Source: a virus. Taken from it: a stretch of DNA of 53,970 nt. The DNA lies in the IMG/VR virus record IMGVR_UViG_3300025872_000072, positions 1 to 53,970 of that record, one strand, 5' to 3'. Below, in pieces: positions 22,307 through 29,664 of this stretch; positions within the stretch are counted from its first letter, which is position 1, and every line of letters starts with the position of its first letter. The position numbers and the translations under genes are program-made. The notes beneath the pieces were generated by a model that was not told the origin of the DNA, searched no databases, and saw nothing but the letters and a program-made list of their open reading frames with translations.

Positions 22307-22876
22307 TCAGTAGTTGAGATTGATATTGTTTGCTGAGATTCCGAATTGTTCAACATTCGATCTGATGGACTCCAGCAACTCTTTCGTTCCTGCAAAGAAC
22401 ACCTGCGTTCCAACAGGAAACTTGTCAACCCCGAAAGGGGTCAAAGGAGTTGCTGGACGATCACTTTCCCTTGTGACCCACGAGATCCCACCTGCACTCT
22501 CAACATTCTTCTGGAACGGGTGGGGCCAACGAGAGTATGAAACAAACCATGTGCGAAGACCTGCATTGCGACGATAGTCAAGGACGCTGATACAAGCTCC
22601 GATGCCAGTTCCTCCGCATATGACTACGGCATTTTCGCAGTCAACATTCGGAAAACCATTCCCAGCTGGACCAGACAGGTCCACATCAGAACCGACATCA
22701 ACATCAAGCGGCCCCCCATGACGAGTGAGCACAGTTACCTCGCCATCGCTGGACTCAGCAACGGCAAAGTACCTGCCACCAATCACGACACACTGCCCAG
22801 GCTTCACTTCAGAATCAAGTGCATATGAGACTGTCATGAAATCAGGGCCAACATTCTTCCTTGTGACCTTTGCCAT
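22307..22876 (-). CDS. FNR-fold FAD/NAD(P) oxidoreductase, small
   Basis: This encodes 189 residues. An N-terminal flavin-binding barrel has RYFAVAES in the place of the R-x-Y-S motif and GPAGNGF. An NAD(P) domain follows with VICGGTGIGACISVL and a C-terminal FFAGTKELLESI. It resembles minimal ferredoxin-NADP reductase / PyrK-type reductases without a 2Fe-2S cysteine set. It would pass electrons from NAD(P)H to a flavin or a partner. The neighbouring ThyX-like flavoprotein is the obvious candidate partner, but this is inference. Confidence 0.82.
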   Translation of the reverse strand: MAKVTRKNVGPDFMTVSYALDSEVKPGQCVVIGGRYFAVAESSDGEVTVLTRHGGPLDVDVGSDVDLSGPAGNGFPNVDCENAVVICGGTGIGACISVLDYRRNAGLRTWFVSYSRWPHPFQKNVESAGGISWVTRESDRPATPLTPFGVDKFPVGTQVFFAGTKELLESIRSNVEQFGISANNINLNY

Positions 22877-22877
22877 A

Positions 22878-23414
22878 CTACACCCAAGCCTTCACGAGGC
22901 CTTGCATTGTTTCTCGCATCTCGCGGTCAAGGTCCTCATCATCAACATTCACCAGCACCGTCTTACACTTGGTCCACTTTGCAAACTGCATGTAGAGGTC
23001 ATGAATCCTTGTGATGTTGTCGTTGATGTTGTCATACTCATCCTTGACACCTGCATACGAGGATCGATGAGGAATGACGATGACCGTGCCAAGCCTTGCA
23101 TGACGTTCATCAAGCTGCCGAAGGAGCTCAAAGTCAGTCTGCCTTCCGAGGGCTTGAGAGTATATCCACTCGGAAGGCCAGGCGCGGTCGAGGATTACCG
23201 ATGAATCAGAGGACTCGAGGTACGAGGTGAAGTAAGTGTCCACATAGCGGATCGCATTGAGGAAGTAGCTTGGGTCCTTGAGGAAGTACTCGTGTTCCGC
23301 GGTATTCTTGAAGTACGGGATACCGAGTCGACGGCTAAGCTCCTTTGCCTGCTCGGTTTTTCCCGTGCGATCTGGACCATCGTAAATGATGATTCTTTGT
23401 GTTTGCTTATTCAA
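22878..23414 (-). CDS. Deoxynucleoside monophosphate / thymidylate kinase
   Basis: This encodes 178 residues. The P-loop IIYDGPDRTGKTEQA is at about residues 9-23, the DR motif is in VILDRAWPSEWIYS (about residue 75), and a lid region lies near residue 115. It converts a dNMP to dNDP; thymidylate kinase is the nearest match, but the base-binding residues differ enough that a modified substrate is possible. It lies one base from the FNR gene and ten bases from the homing endonuclease stop. Confidence 0.85.
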   Translation of the reverse strand: MNKQTQRIIIYDGPDRTGKTEQAKELSRRLGIPYFKNTAEHEYFLKDPSYFLNAIRYVDTYFTSYLESSDSSVILDRAWPSEWIYSQALGRQTDFELLRQLDERHARLGTVIVIPHRSSYAGVKDEYDNINDNITRIHDLYMQFAKWTKCKTVLVNVDDEDLDREMRETMQGLVKAWV

Positions 23415-23423
23415 TTACAACTC

Positions 23424-24203
23424 CTAAAGAAGGACAACGTCAGAATTGCTTGCAGCTTCAGACTTTGTGATTGTAGTAGACAACTCGGTAAAGATCAAAA
23501 ATGTCAATCCATTTTGAGAACAAAAGTTTTCTGCAGCCTCAAACTTCATGAGATTCGACCTTGTCTTCACAAGCTTAATGGGTTTTGCCTCAATCAATAG
23601 TCCAAGCTCCTCAATCAAAAAGTCAGGACGATATGTCCTTTGTGTTTCTGCGTCCTTGTACGGAATGAGAAAGGGCTCATGACGCATTTTCTCAAGAGGA
23701 ATTCCCTCTCTTTCATAGTGCATCATGCAAGTCAATTCAAGCAAACTCCTAAAGTAGCAGCCTTTGTAGTATCCCTTTGTGCCCTTGCCTGAGAGCTTTG
23801 GTGCAGGTTTCCCATACATTGGGTTCCTTTCACCGGGATGAGACTTTTTGCTTGAGATCTGCGCAGCCCGCTCAGGTCCATACATCTCAGCATCAGACTT
23901 TCCCTTTCTAGCTCTGCACCATTCATGAGCCTTTTTTATCTGGTCATTTCTCCCATACATGGGATTCCTTTCGCCAGATGTGACAATGCTCATAGTTTTT
24001 ATGAACTCTTCGTGCCTTTTTGTGCCTTCTTCATCGCCATATCTTTCAACAAGAAATGCTAATGACATGTTCATGCCCTTTATTGCGTTGGCATTTCTAG
24101 TTCCTTTTGCATGCCCATGCTTATTAGAACATGACTTGCTGCAGAACTTTTTACCCTTATTCAAGGGGCCATCGCAAAATAAGCACTTTTTGACATCTTC
24201 CAT
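23424..24203 (-). CDS. Free-standing homing endonuclease, PD-(D/E)xK type with NUMOD3 motifs
   Basis: This encodes 259 residues. An N-terminal zinc-finger-like segment (CLFCDG ... CSKSCSNKH) is followed by two NUMOD3 DNA-binding motifs (SGERNPMYGR and PGERNPMYGK). The C-terminal nuclease core has RTYRPDFLIEELGLLIEAKP, giving PD ... E-x-K, near residue 200. It sits between the kinase and ThyX-like genes without an intron. Codon use is more AT-rich than its neighbours (many AAA, TTT), a sign of separate origin. Its ribosome binding site is buried in an 11-bp hairpin. Confidence 0.82.
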   Translation of the reverse strand: MEDVKKCLFCDGPLNKGKKFCSKSCSNKHGHAKGTRNANAIKGMNMSLAFLVERYGDEEGTKRHEEFIKTMSIVTSGERNPMYGRNDQIKKAHEWCRARKGKSDAEMYGPERAAQISSKKSHPGERNPMYGKPAPKLSGKGTKGYYKGCYFRSLLELTCMMHYEREGIPLEKMRHEPFLIPYKDAETQRTYRPDFLIEELGLLIEAKPIKLVKTRSNLMKFEAAENFCSQNGLTFLIFTELSTTITKSEAASNSDVVLL

Positions 24204-24206
24204 GGC

Positions 24207-24236
24207 GTATCCTCCTACCTTTAATTAGGAGGATAC
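24207..24236 (-). promoter_or_regulatory. Hairpin sequestering the homing-endonuclease ribosome binding site
   Basis: Perfect 11-base arms GTATCCTCCTA and TAGGAGGATAC surround an 8-base loop. The TAGGAGG ribosome binding site, seven bases from the ATG at 24203, lies in the 3' arm on the minus strand. The same logic controls several T4 homing endonucleases. Confidence 0.7.
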
Positions 24237-24280
24237 AATCCACATGTGTCAGATCCCTCAAAAGAAGGCCAAACTATCTC

Positions 24281-25207
24281 TTACTTTCCCTCGACCTTAC
24301 GGATTCGTGCCTCGTAACCGATGGTCTTCCAGTCCTCGATCATCTCCTTCTCACCTGGGAAGAGGAGGTGGTCAGGAAGCTCCTGTAGCTCGAAGAACCA
24401 TGCGGACTTCTCGAACTTCCAGTCAGGCTGATTCTCAGGATTCGTGAGGGATGGAATGTGCTTGCCGGCGGAAGGGGCACGACCGGTGTTACCGAAGACC
24501 TTGTCGGTGTTGAGACAGGTCTTATTCGCACCCATCGCCTCGAGCTTGGTGAGGAGGTTTGCCCAACCGGAACCCTTCACCTTCTCAGTGCCGTCCTCGT
24601 TGAGGTGTGCCTTGATGAGCTCATGACGAATGAGACGACCGATGAGGTTGAGCTCGTCGGTGAGGCCGTTCTCACAGCGGCGGGCAAAGTAACCACGAAG
24701 TGCCATGAAGTTGACGACACAAACGAGGTTGGTCTGCTGGCCATGGAATGTCATGTAACGACAGTCCTGTGGAGGAACACCCGCATCAACCATCTGATCA
24801 TAAAGGGCCTGGGACTGCTGGACAAGCGCGGCTGCCTTCTCACCAAAGAGAGGGTGCTCGTAGATATTCTTGGGAATCGTCACACGATGCTCGATGGCCT
24901 CCGGCATCTGGGAAGTGACACAGTAAGCCCAACCAACCCGACCACGGGTAAACTGTGCCAGACCAACGCGGCTAATTCCCTCAACACGGATCTGGAAGTT
25001 GAGAGCCTCCTGTGGAACAGGAAGCGCGGTACCAGCAAGGACCTCCTTGCAGGCCTCAATGTGCTTTGGGTTGGTGTGATCGTATTCCTGGTTACGAAGA
25101 GAGTACCAGGTCTCACGGTACCAGTTCCAGAACATCTGGTATGGATTGTCAATGCCAGAATCGAGAAGGGTTACCTTGATATCGCCAAAGCCGTTTGAAA
25201 TGCTCAC
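24281..25207 (-). CDS. Divergent ThyX-like flavoprotein
   Basis: This encodes 308 residues, longer than typical ThyX (about 220-250). It is recognised by QFTRGRVGWAYCVTSQ in the position of the RHRx7S signature (here RGR, 7 residues, T-S), followed by EHRVTIPKN, then a helix pair PPQDCRYMTF and NFMALRGYFARRCENGLTDELN like the ThyX C-terminal domain. The signature His is Gly. A C-terminal extension of about 90 residues is unique. It probably acts on a pyrimidine nucleotide; the genome already has a canonical ThyX at 38150-38782. The ATG overlaps the upstream stop. Confidence 0.65.
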   Translation of the reverse strand: MSISNGFGDIKVTLLDSGIDNPYQMFWNWYRETWYSLRNQEYDHTNPKHIEACKEVLAGTALPVPQEALNFQIRVEGISRVGLAQFTRGRVGWAYCVTSQMPEAIEHRVTIPKNIYEHPLFGEKAAALVQQSQALYDQMVDAGVPPQDCRYMTFHGQQTNLVCVVNFMALRGYFARRCENGLTDELNLIGRLIRHELIKAHLNEDGTEKVKGSGWANLLTKLEAMGANKTCLNTDKVFGNTGRAPSAGKHIPSLTNPENQPDWKFEKSAWFFELQELPDHLLFPGEKEMIEDWKTIGYEARIRKVEGK

Positions 25208-26145
25208 TTTACCTCCAGACTGTTGATAATTGAACGAAACTCGGATGAGTTGCCGTACATAGAAATGTTTCTTACGCCTTCAAGTTGTTCATTGTATGGG
25301 ACCCTTGGTGACAGGGTCATTACGCCATGGGATGCGTATTCAAGGGCATGCTTCGGTGAATCGTCAATTGCAAAGAGAACATGACCCTTAGTGTAGAAGT
25401 CTTGACCGTATAACCAACGATACTTCTCAGGACTGAATGCGACCCCATCGAATGGAACACCATTCTCCTGCAACCAGGAGAACGTTGAGCATTCAACCAT
25501 TGGGTTCTCTTGCGGTCGAGCCGTGAGGATCTGGACCCAGACTCCTCGACTCGAAAGGGCACGAAGCTCATTTACGAGCCAATCAATGGGACGAAGCCGC
25601 GCCATGCCACCCTCATTGATAAACTCATCAAATGCGCGGCTTGGTTCAAGCCCTGCATCAAGAAGCGCCTGGGTATTGTAGTACTCCTTTCCAGTAAGGT
25701 TAGTCTTTACACCCCTCTTCCCAAGCCAATCGTAGAAGTCAGTCCTGAAGTCTGCAATCACGTCGTCCATGTCAACGATGACGACAGGCTCACCTGACCA
25801 CTTCTTTGTCAGCAGCCTCTGTCGGATGCTGAGGTGGGAGTCACGTAGTTCCATTGCAAACTCAAGGTCTTCATGGGTAAAATCCCATGTGTTCAGGATT
25901 GCTGCGACATACCTGATGACATCAACCGACTCAAACAACATCTTGTTTCGATTCAGGAACCTGTCATCGATGTGATGCCTGAAGTTGATGCTGTTGGTAA
26001 GCTGGCCTACCTCATTGTGAAGCGAGAGGAGGAGGGTCTTTGTTAGTTCAAGCCTTCCCTCATCGTCCTTTCCAAACTGGCCAACAGTCTCACCAAAGAG
26101 ACGCTGTGAATAGAGGATGCCCTTTACTGTGTTGAAGTTCTTCAT
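25204..26145 (-). CDS. All-alpha NTP pyrophosphohydrolase-like domain fused to HAD 5'-nucleotidase
   Basis: This encodes 313 residues. Residues 1-110 (ELTKTLLLSLHNEVGQLTN ... LFESVDVIRYVAAILNTW) match the dimeric dUTPase/MazG helix pattern with E-x3 and E-x2-D metal positions. Residues 118-300 form a HAD phosphatase of the deoxyribonucleotidase type: VVIVDMDDVIADF (motif I), ILTARPQE (motif II) and FAIDDSPKHALEYA (motif IV). Together it could turn a dNTP into a dNMP and then a nucleoside. The ATG at 26145 lies five bases from a promoter -10, so the mRNA is probably leaderless. Confidence 0.78.
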   Translation of the reverse strand: MKNFNTVKGILYSQRLFGETVGQFGKDDEGRLELTKTLLLSLHNEVGQLTNSINFRHHIDDRFLNRNKMLFESVDVIRYVAAILNTWDFTHEDLEFAMELRDSHLSIRQRLLTKKWSGEPVVIVDMDDVIADFRTDFYDWLGKRGVKTNLTGKEYYNTQALLDAGLEPSRAFDEFINEGGMARLRPIDWLVNELRALSSRGVWVQILTARPQENPMVECSTFSWLQENGVPFDGVAFSPEKYRWLYGQDFYTKGHVLFAIDDSPKHALEYASHGVMTLSPRVPYNEQLEGVRNISMYGNSSEFRSIINSLEVK

Positions 26146-26150
26146 GATTC

Positions 26151-26178
26151 ATTGTAATATGATAGAAGAACTGTTCAA
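26151..26178 (-). promoter_or_regulatory. Promoter for the 25204-26145 gene and cluster
   Basis: TTGAAC (26178-26173), 16 bases, then TACAAT (26156-26151) on the minus strand, followed by GAATC and the ATG. This is the clearest leaderless promoter in the window. It probably drives the genes down to 21861. Confidence 0.7.
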
Positions 26179-26408
26179 CCCACCTTGACAAAGTCTTCGG
26201 CAGGCAATCCTCTATACACACACCCATCAGACGGATTGATGACATCTATGACGATTCCAACCGATATAACCCTGTCTGACCAGAAGACATTGCCCTCATG
26301 GAGGCCTCGCAATACAAGAAAGACTGTGTCCTCAGATATGTCCCAGGAGTTCTTGTTGATAATCACACTTGAGTGTGTGACCCTCTTTACTAGATCACCT
26401 GCCTTCAA
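26175..26408 (-). CDS. Small beta-rich protein, unknown
   Basis: This encodes 77 residues. The ATG at 26408 overlaps the previous stop. Strands such as DTVFLVLRGLHEGN and VISVGIVIDVINPSDG suggest a small SH3-like barrel of the kind common among short phage proteins. No function is assigned. The promoter -35 of the next transcript lies at its 3' end. Confidence 0.7.
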   Translation of the reverse strand: MKAGDLVKRVTHSSVIINKNSWDISEDTVFLVLRGLHEGNVFWSDRVISVGIVIDVINPSDGCVYRGLPAEDFVKVG

Positions 26409-26599
26409 CTCTTGAGCACCAAGGTGTGAAATCCAGCAGGATAGTAGCGGACTTGACCCTCAACCTGTATGGCATAGTGCTTTAGGTGCGGATAGCGAGC
26501 CTGCACGTCCTTCGATGGAACGCCAAGTCCAAGGTACTGTCCTGTTGCACAGATGTTTCCACCCTCATCAATCACGTTGACCCAATTTCCGACGTCCAT
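26405..26599 (-). CDS. Small protein, unknown
   Basis: This encodes 64 residues from the ATG at 26599, with GAGG upstream. It is beta-rich (GNWVNVIDEGGNICATGQY, then YAIQVEGQVRYYPAGFHTLV), similar in style to the following gene. Coupled by ATGA overlap. No family recognised. Confidence 0.7.
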   Translation of the reverse strand: MDVGNWVNVIDEGGNICATGQYLGLGVPSKDVQARYPHLKHYAIQVEGQVRYYPAGFHTLVLKS

Positions 26600-26605
26600 G
26601 TTACC

Positions 26606-26836
26606 TCACAGGGGGTTGTTCTTGTAGTGTTCAATGATTCCAAGGATTGTGTCAAGGTCATCGTCCTCGCACTCCTTGTAATTTTTGCCCATATCATGGG
26701 TTATCATGTCCCATATGAAAGAGTAGGGATTGAGAGCGGGCAGCTCATGCACGTCTTCCATGGTCTTGAAAAGGTGGTCTCCCGCCTTTCTCACTTCGTT
26801 CTTGATCGTGTTGGAGACTTCGTTCGATAGAGGCAA
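26606..26836 (-). CDS. Small helical protein, tandem paralogue A
   Basis: This encodes 76 residues starting at a TTG at 26836. The start is supported by alignment with the neighbouring paralogue, which begins with an ATG at the equivalent place. The conserved end is GKNYKECEDDDLDTIL ... IEHYKNNP. The ribosome binding site is weak (GGAAAAG). The function is unknown; the all-alpha acidic fold could be a small inhibitor or adaptor. Confidence 0.7.
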   Translation of the reverse strand: MPLSNEVSNTIKNEVRKAGDHLFKTMEDVHELPALNPYSFIWDMITHDMGKNYKECEDDDLDTILGIIEHYKNNPL

Positions 26837-26847
26837 TTCTTTTCCGA

Positions 26848-27078
26848 TTAGCAGGGATTATTCTTATAGTGCTCAATGAGCTCAAGTATACGGGGAACTT
26901 CATCTTCATCACAATCCTTGTAGGACTTTCCGAGATGATGTCGAAGGCGTTCCCATACATGGGCAAATGAATTTCTAGTTGGATGTGATTCGGATGTAGG
27001 CAACTTTCCTGCGAGGTGTGTGCCTGCCTCATCGACCTTCATGCGAATCAATCTGGTACTCTCTTGTGTCAGTGCCAT
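26848..27078 (-). CDS. Small helical protein, tandem paralogue B
   Basis: This encodes 76 residues from the ATG at 27078. It has the same length and layout as the next gene: GKSYKDCDEDEVPRIL ... IEHYKNNP at the C-terminus and a similar first helix. The identity is clearly diverged, so the duplication is not recent. Function unknown. Confidence 0.72.
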   Translation of the reverse strand: MALTQESTRLIRMKVDEAGTHLAGKLPTSESHPTRNSFAHVWERLRHHLGKSYKDCDEDEVPRILELIEHYKNNPC

Positions 27079-27087
27079 GGTAACCTA

Positions 27088-27729
27088 CTACTTCTCCTTT
27101 TGAGTTTCCCAGAATGAACGCAGGTACACTTGGAGATGGTCTATAAGTCCATCCATATCTTCCTTCATGACAGAGGCTGCGATCTCAATCCTATCGCCCT
27201 TTGCAGCGATCTCGACTGAATCACGCCGTGGGACCCCAAGTGGTGTGGAACACAGCTCGTGCTCAGAGATGGGTGTGTAACCCCAGAGATCAACGCAAAC
27301 GTTGACCTTCCTGCCATCGACAACAGGAAGGGAGTGTCTGTGGCCATGAACCTGTAGGTCATGGCGTCCTATGACGGAATCAGGCAGGGGCTTATGGCTG
27401 AGCAGCGCCTGCCTTCCATCCTGTAGTATGAGGTTCTTCCTTTGCCAGACTTCGTCAAAGCCTACCTCAAGCATCGTTCGACGTGACCTATCATGGTTGC
27501 CAAGAATGAGGACCTTTCGACCCCTCAGTTTCCTGATGAGCGGTTCTGCATTCTCGGGCTTTCCAAGGAACATGTCACCAACAACGTAGACAGTGTCCTC
27601 CTCACTTACCCTGTCGTTCCAATTGCTGATGAGGACATCATTCATCTCTTCAGTTGATGAGAATGGTCGACTACAGTACTTGATGATGTTATCGTGGTTG
27701 AGATGCAGGTCGCTGGTGAACCAGTTCAA
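27088..27729 (-). CDS. Calcineurin-like metallophosphoesterase
   Basis: This encodes 213 residues. The start is taken as a TTG at 27729, six bases after GGAG and just past the upstream stop; a GTG at 27762 would overlap the upstream gene. Metal motifs: TSDLHLNHDNI (D-x-H), YVVGDMF, ILGNHDRS, LLSHKPL and VHGHRHSLP. It is a small single-domain phosphodiesterase or phosphatase, as in many large phages. The C-terminal 70 residues are unassigned. Substrate unknown. Confidence 0.87.
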   Translation of the reverse strand: MNWFTSDLHLNHDNIIKYCSRPFSSTEEMNDVLISNWNDRVSEEDTVYVVGDMFLGKPENAEPLIRKLRGRKVLILGNHDRSRRTMLEVGFDEVWQRKNLILQDGRQALLSHKPLPDSVIGRHDLQVHGHRHSLPVVDGRKVNVCVDLWGYTPISEHELCSTPLGVPRRDSVEIAAKGDRIEIAASVMKEDMDGLIDHLQVYLRSFWETQKEK

Positions 27730-27730
27730 A

Positions 27731-28759
27731 CTAGACTCCAAAGATCTGTCGGACCCTCTCACCCTGCGTGACGTTGAGCTTCCTCATCTTCGCCTCCTGT
27801 TCAGGAGTGATGTCCTTGGAGAGCTTGCGACCGACATTCTCATCCATCCCCTCTACGAAGGAATTGTAGATTGTCGTTAGCATCTCCGTGGAGTCAACGT
27901 CACCGGCTCGTTCCATGGTCCTTGCCAGTCCTACAATACCATAAGCAAGTTCCGAGATGTTTACATCGTCTGGGTTGAGACCGGGATGCTGTTCGAGGAG
28001 TGAGTCTGCGACGTATGCACCCTCGATGACGTAGTCCGCAATGTCCCTGAAGAAGTTCCTGAAGTCCGTGGATATCGACTGGTAGGTGACGCCTGCCCTG
28101 AACTTCGATGGGACACGTTGGCCGTCCTTTATGCGGGCCATCACGCCCTCAGTGCCGATGGTGAGGACGAGGTAATCACCAAGAGCCTTGTAGAGGTTGC
28201 CGGTGACGTAGCCCTTGATACCACGCTCTGGTGTGTACCTTCCCTTCATCCACTCTGAGTAGGCTGGGTGTGTGACGACAGTGTCGACCTGTGCCAGTCC
28301 CCCTGATGGAACCTTGACGATGATCATGAGAGGGTGACCACCGACTGTGAGCTCTACATCAACCGTGGGAGGCCTGACTGTCGTGAGATACTCGGTAAGA
28401 AGGTCAGTGTATTCCTTGACAGAAGCTGACTCCTCCTTTCTCCTCTCAGTCATGTCCTTGCCTGTGTAGTTCACTGGAAAGGAGACGAGGTAGTCGATGT
28501 CACCATATGTCGCGCTGGGCCTATCGACAATGTCACGCTCTGCATGAGTGGAAGAACCAGTCGGACGTATGGGTTCGAGTGGTGCCTTGCCCTTGGTGGA
28601 GAGCCAGCCGTTGAAACCTTTTAAAAATTCTCTGTAGACAGAGCTCGCTTCTCTTACTAAGGACGGAGTAAGATCTCTACGATGCTCAGGCGGCAGTTTA
28701 AGTCCACCCTCCCTGAGGAGATGCCTGATCAGATACCGAAGTTCATTTAACTGATGCAT
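27731..28759 (-). CDS. Nucleotidyltransferase-fold protein with leader-like N-terminus
   Basis: This encodes 342 residues from an ATG at 28759; a GTG at 28771 is also possible. Residues 3-18 (LNELRYLIRHLLREGG) match the shared leader. The middle has TGSSTHAERD and YGDIDYLVSF, a G-S ... D-x-D pattern of the pol-beta nucleotidyltransferase superfamily, with VDVELTV as the third acidic strand. It may transfer a nucleotide to RNA or protein, or be an inactive relative used in the virion. No closer family is recognised. Confidence 0.62.
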   Translation of the reverse strand: MHQLNELRYLIRHLLREGGLKLPPEHRRDLTPSLVREASSVYREFLKGFNGWLSTKGKAPLEPIRPTGSSTHAERDIVDRPSATYGDIDYLVSFPVNYTGKDMTERRKEESASVKEYTDLLTEYLTTVRPPTVDVELTVGGHPLMIIVKVPSGGLAQVDTVVTHPAYSEWMKGRYTPERGIKGYVTGNLYKALGDYLVLTIGTEGVMARIKDGQRVPSKFRAGVTYQSISTDFRNFFRDIADYVIEGAYVADSLLEQHPGLNPDDVNISELAYGIVGLARTMERAGDVDSTEMLTTIYNSFVEGMDENVGRKLSKDITPEQEAKMRKLNVTQGERVRQIFGV

Positions 28760-28788
28760 TTTAATGGTCACTCACGAGCTTTTGTAAA

Positions 28789-29658
28789 CTACTTGACGTC
28801 CTTGAGCAGCCTACCGTAAAGGTTGGTGCCATCTGAGACGAACATCGCGATGTCTACGGCGTTTGCTGCTGTCGACAGGGTCTTGATTCCACCCTCAAAC
28901 TTGTAAACAGCGTTCCAGTTCAAGCTCCTGCTTCCATTAGCGTCCTGCTTGATTATCATGGTGTAGTTGCCTCCTGCGACAAGGTTGGTTGGGGCTGCCA
29001 TTGTTCTGTTGCCACCAAGAGTCACCTGGAAGACTCCGCCCAAATCGGCATTCCAATTTAGGATGGGTGCATCAGCGACAACCTGGACAGAGGAGCCTAT
29101 CTGCTTTCCCTGGACCCTTGCGGCGCTGAGGTTGTTGGTCACCGTTGTAGAACCCAAAGAGCCCGATCCAATCGTGATAAGACCATCAGCCTGTACCTGG
29201 AGAAGCGTTTCTACAACTGGCCCTGTGTTTCTCCTAACCCGGAATTGCGGTGTGGAAGTTGAACCAGACAGTGTTACTTCAAATCTATTGTTCAAGGGGG
29301 TGCTAACAAGCAAGTGACCTGTGTTGTTTGCAATTGCTGCGTTTGCACCGTCGTGAAAGATCTGTAGGTTCTGCCCGTTGCCTGCCTCTAGCTTGATTGT
29401 GTTATTGAGCTCGAGGTCACCACGGACTATCTTGATTGCAGGACCAGATGCAGAAGGCCCATAGATCTCAAGGGTTCCTGATACTACTATTGCAGTTCCG
29501 GAGGCGGCGTCTATGTTTAGTGGACCAGCATCAGCCACAATAGATCGACCCAGTCCTAAACCGCCATTGTCGTATGCGTCATCTAGTGAGTAGACGATAT
29601 CGCTTGAGTCAAGACTGTCTGCGCCTACCTGTGCTCCCCTGATTCTTGTCTGCGGCAT
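28789..29658 (-). CDS. Tail-fibre or virion beta-structured protein
   Basis: This encodes 289 residues from the ATG at 29658, with GAGGAA upstream. Repeating beta segments with Gly/Ser/Thr and Asn (TLEIYGPSASG, TTVTNNLSAARVQG) lead to a C-terminal NWNAVYKFEGG ... FVSDGTNLYGR pattern frequent in phage fibre and baseplate appendages. No enzymatic motif. It lies beside other virion genes (31257-35479). Confidence 0.75.
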   Translation of the reverse strand: MPQTRIRGAQVGADSLDSSDIVYSLDDAYDNGGLGLGRSIVADAGPLNIDAASGTAIVVSGTLEIYGPSASGPAIKIVRGDLELNNTIKLEAGNGQNLQIFHDGANAAIANNTGHLLVSTPLNNRFEVTLSGSTSTPQFRVRRNTGPVVETLLQVQADGLITIGSGSLGSTTVTNNLSAARVQGKQIGSSVQVVADAPILNWNADLGGVFQVTLGGNRTMAAPTNLVAGGNYTMIIKQDANGSRSLNWNAVYKFEGGIKTLSTAANAVDIAMFVSDGTNLYGRLLKDVK

Positions 29659-29664
29659 GATTCC

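Noticed and set aside
24458-25198. Plus-strand open frame of 246 codons
   Set aside because: It is antisense to the ThyX-like gene, whose motifs are clear. The composition is that of a reverse-complement shadow.
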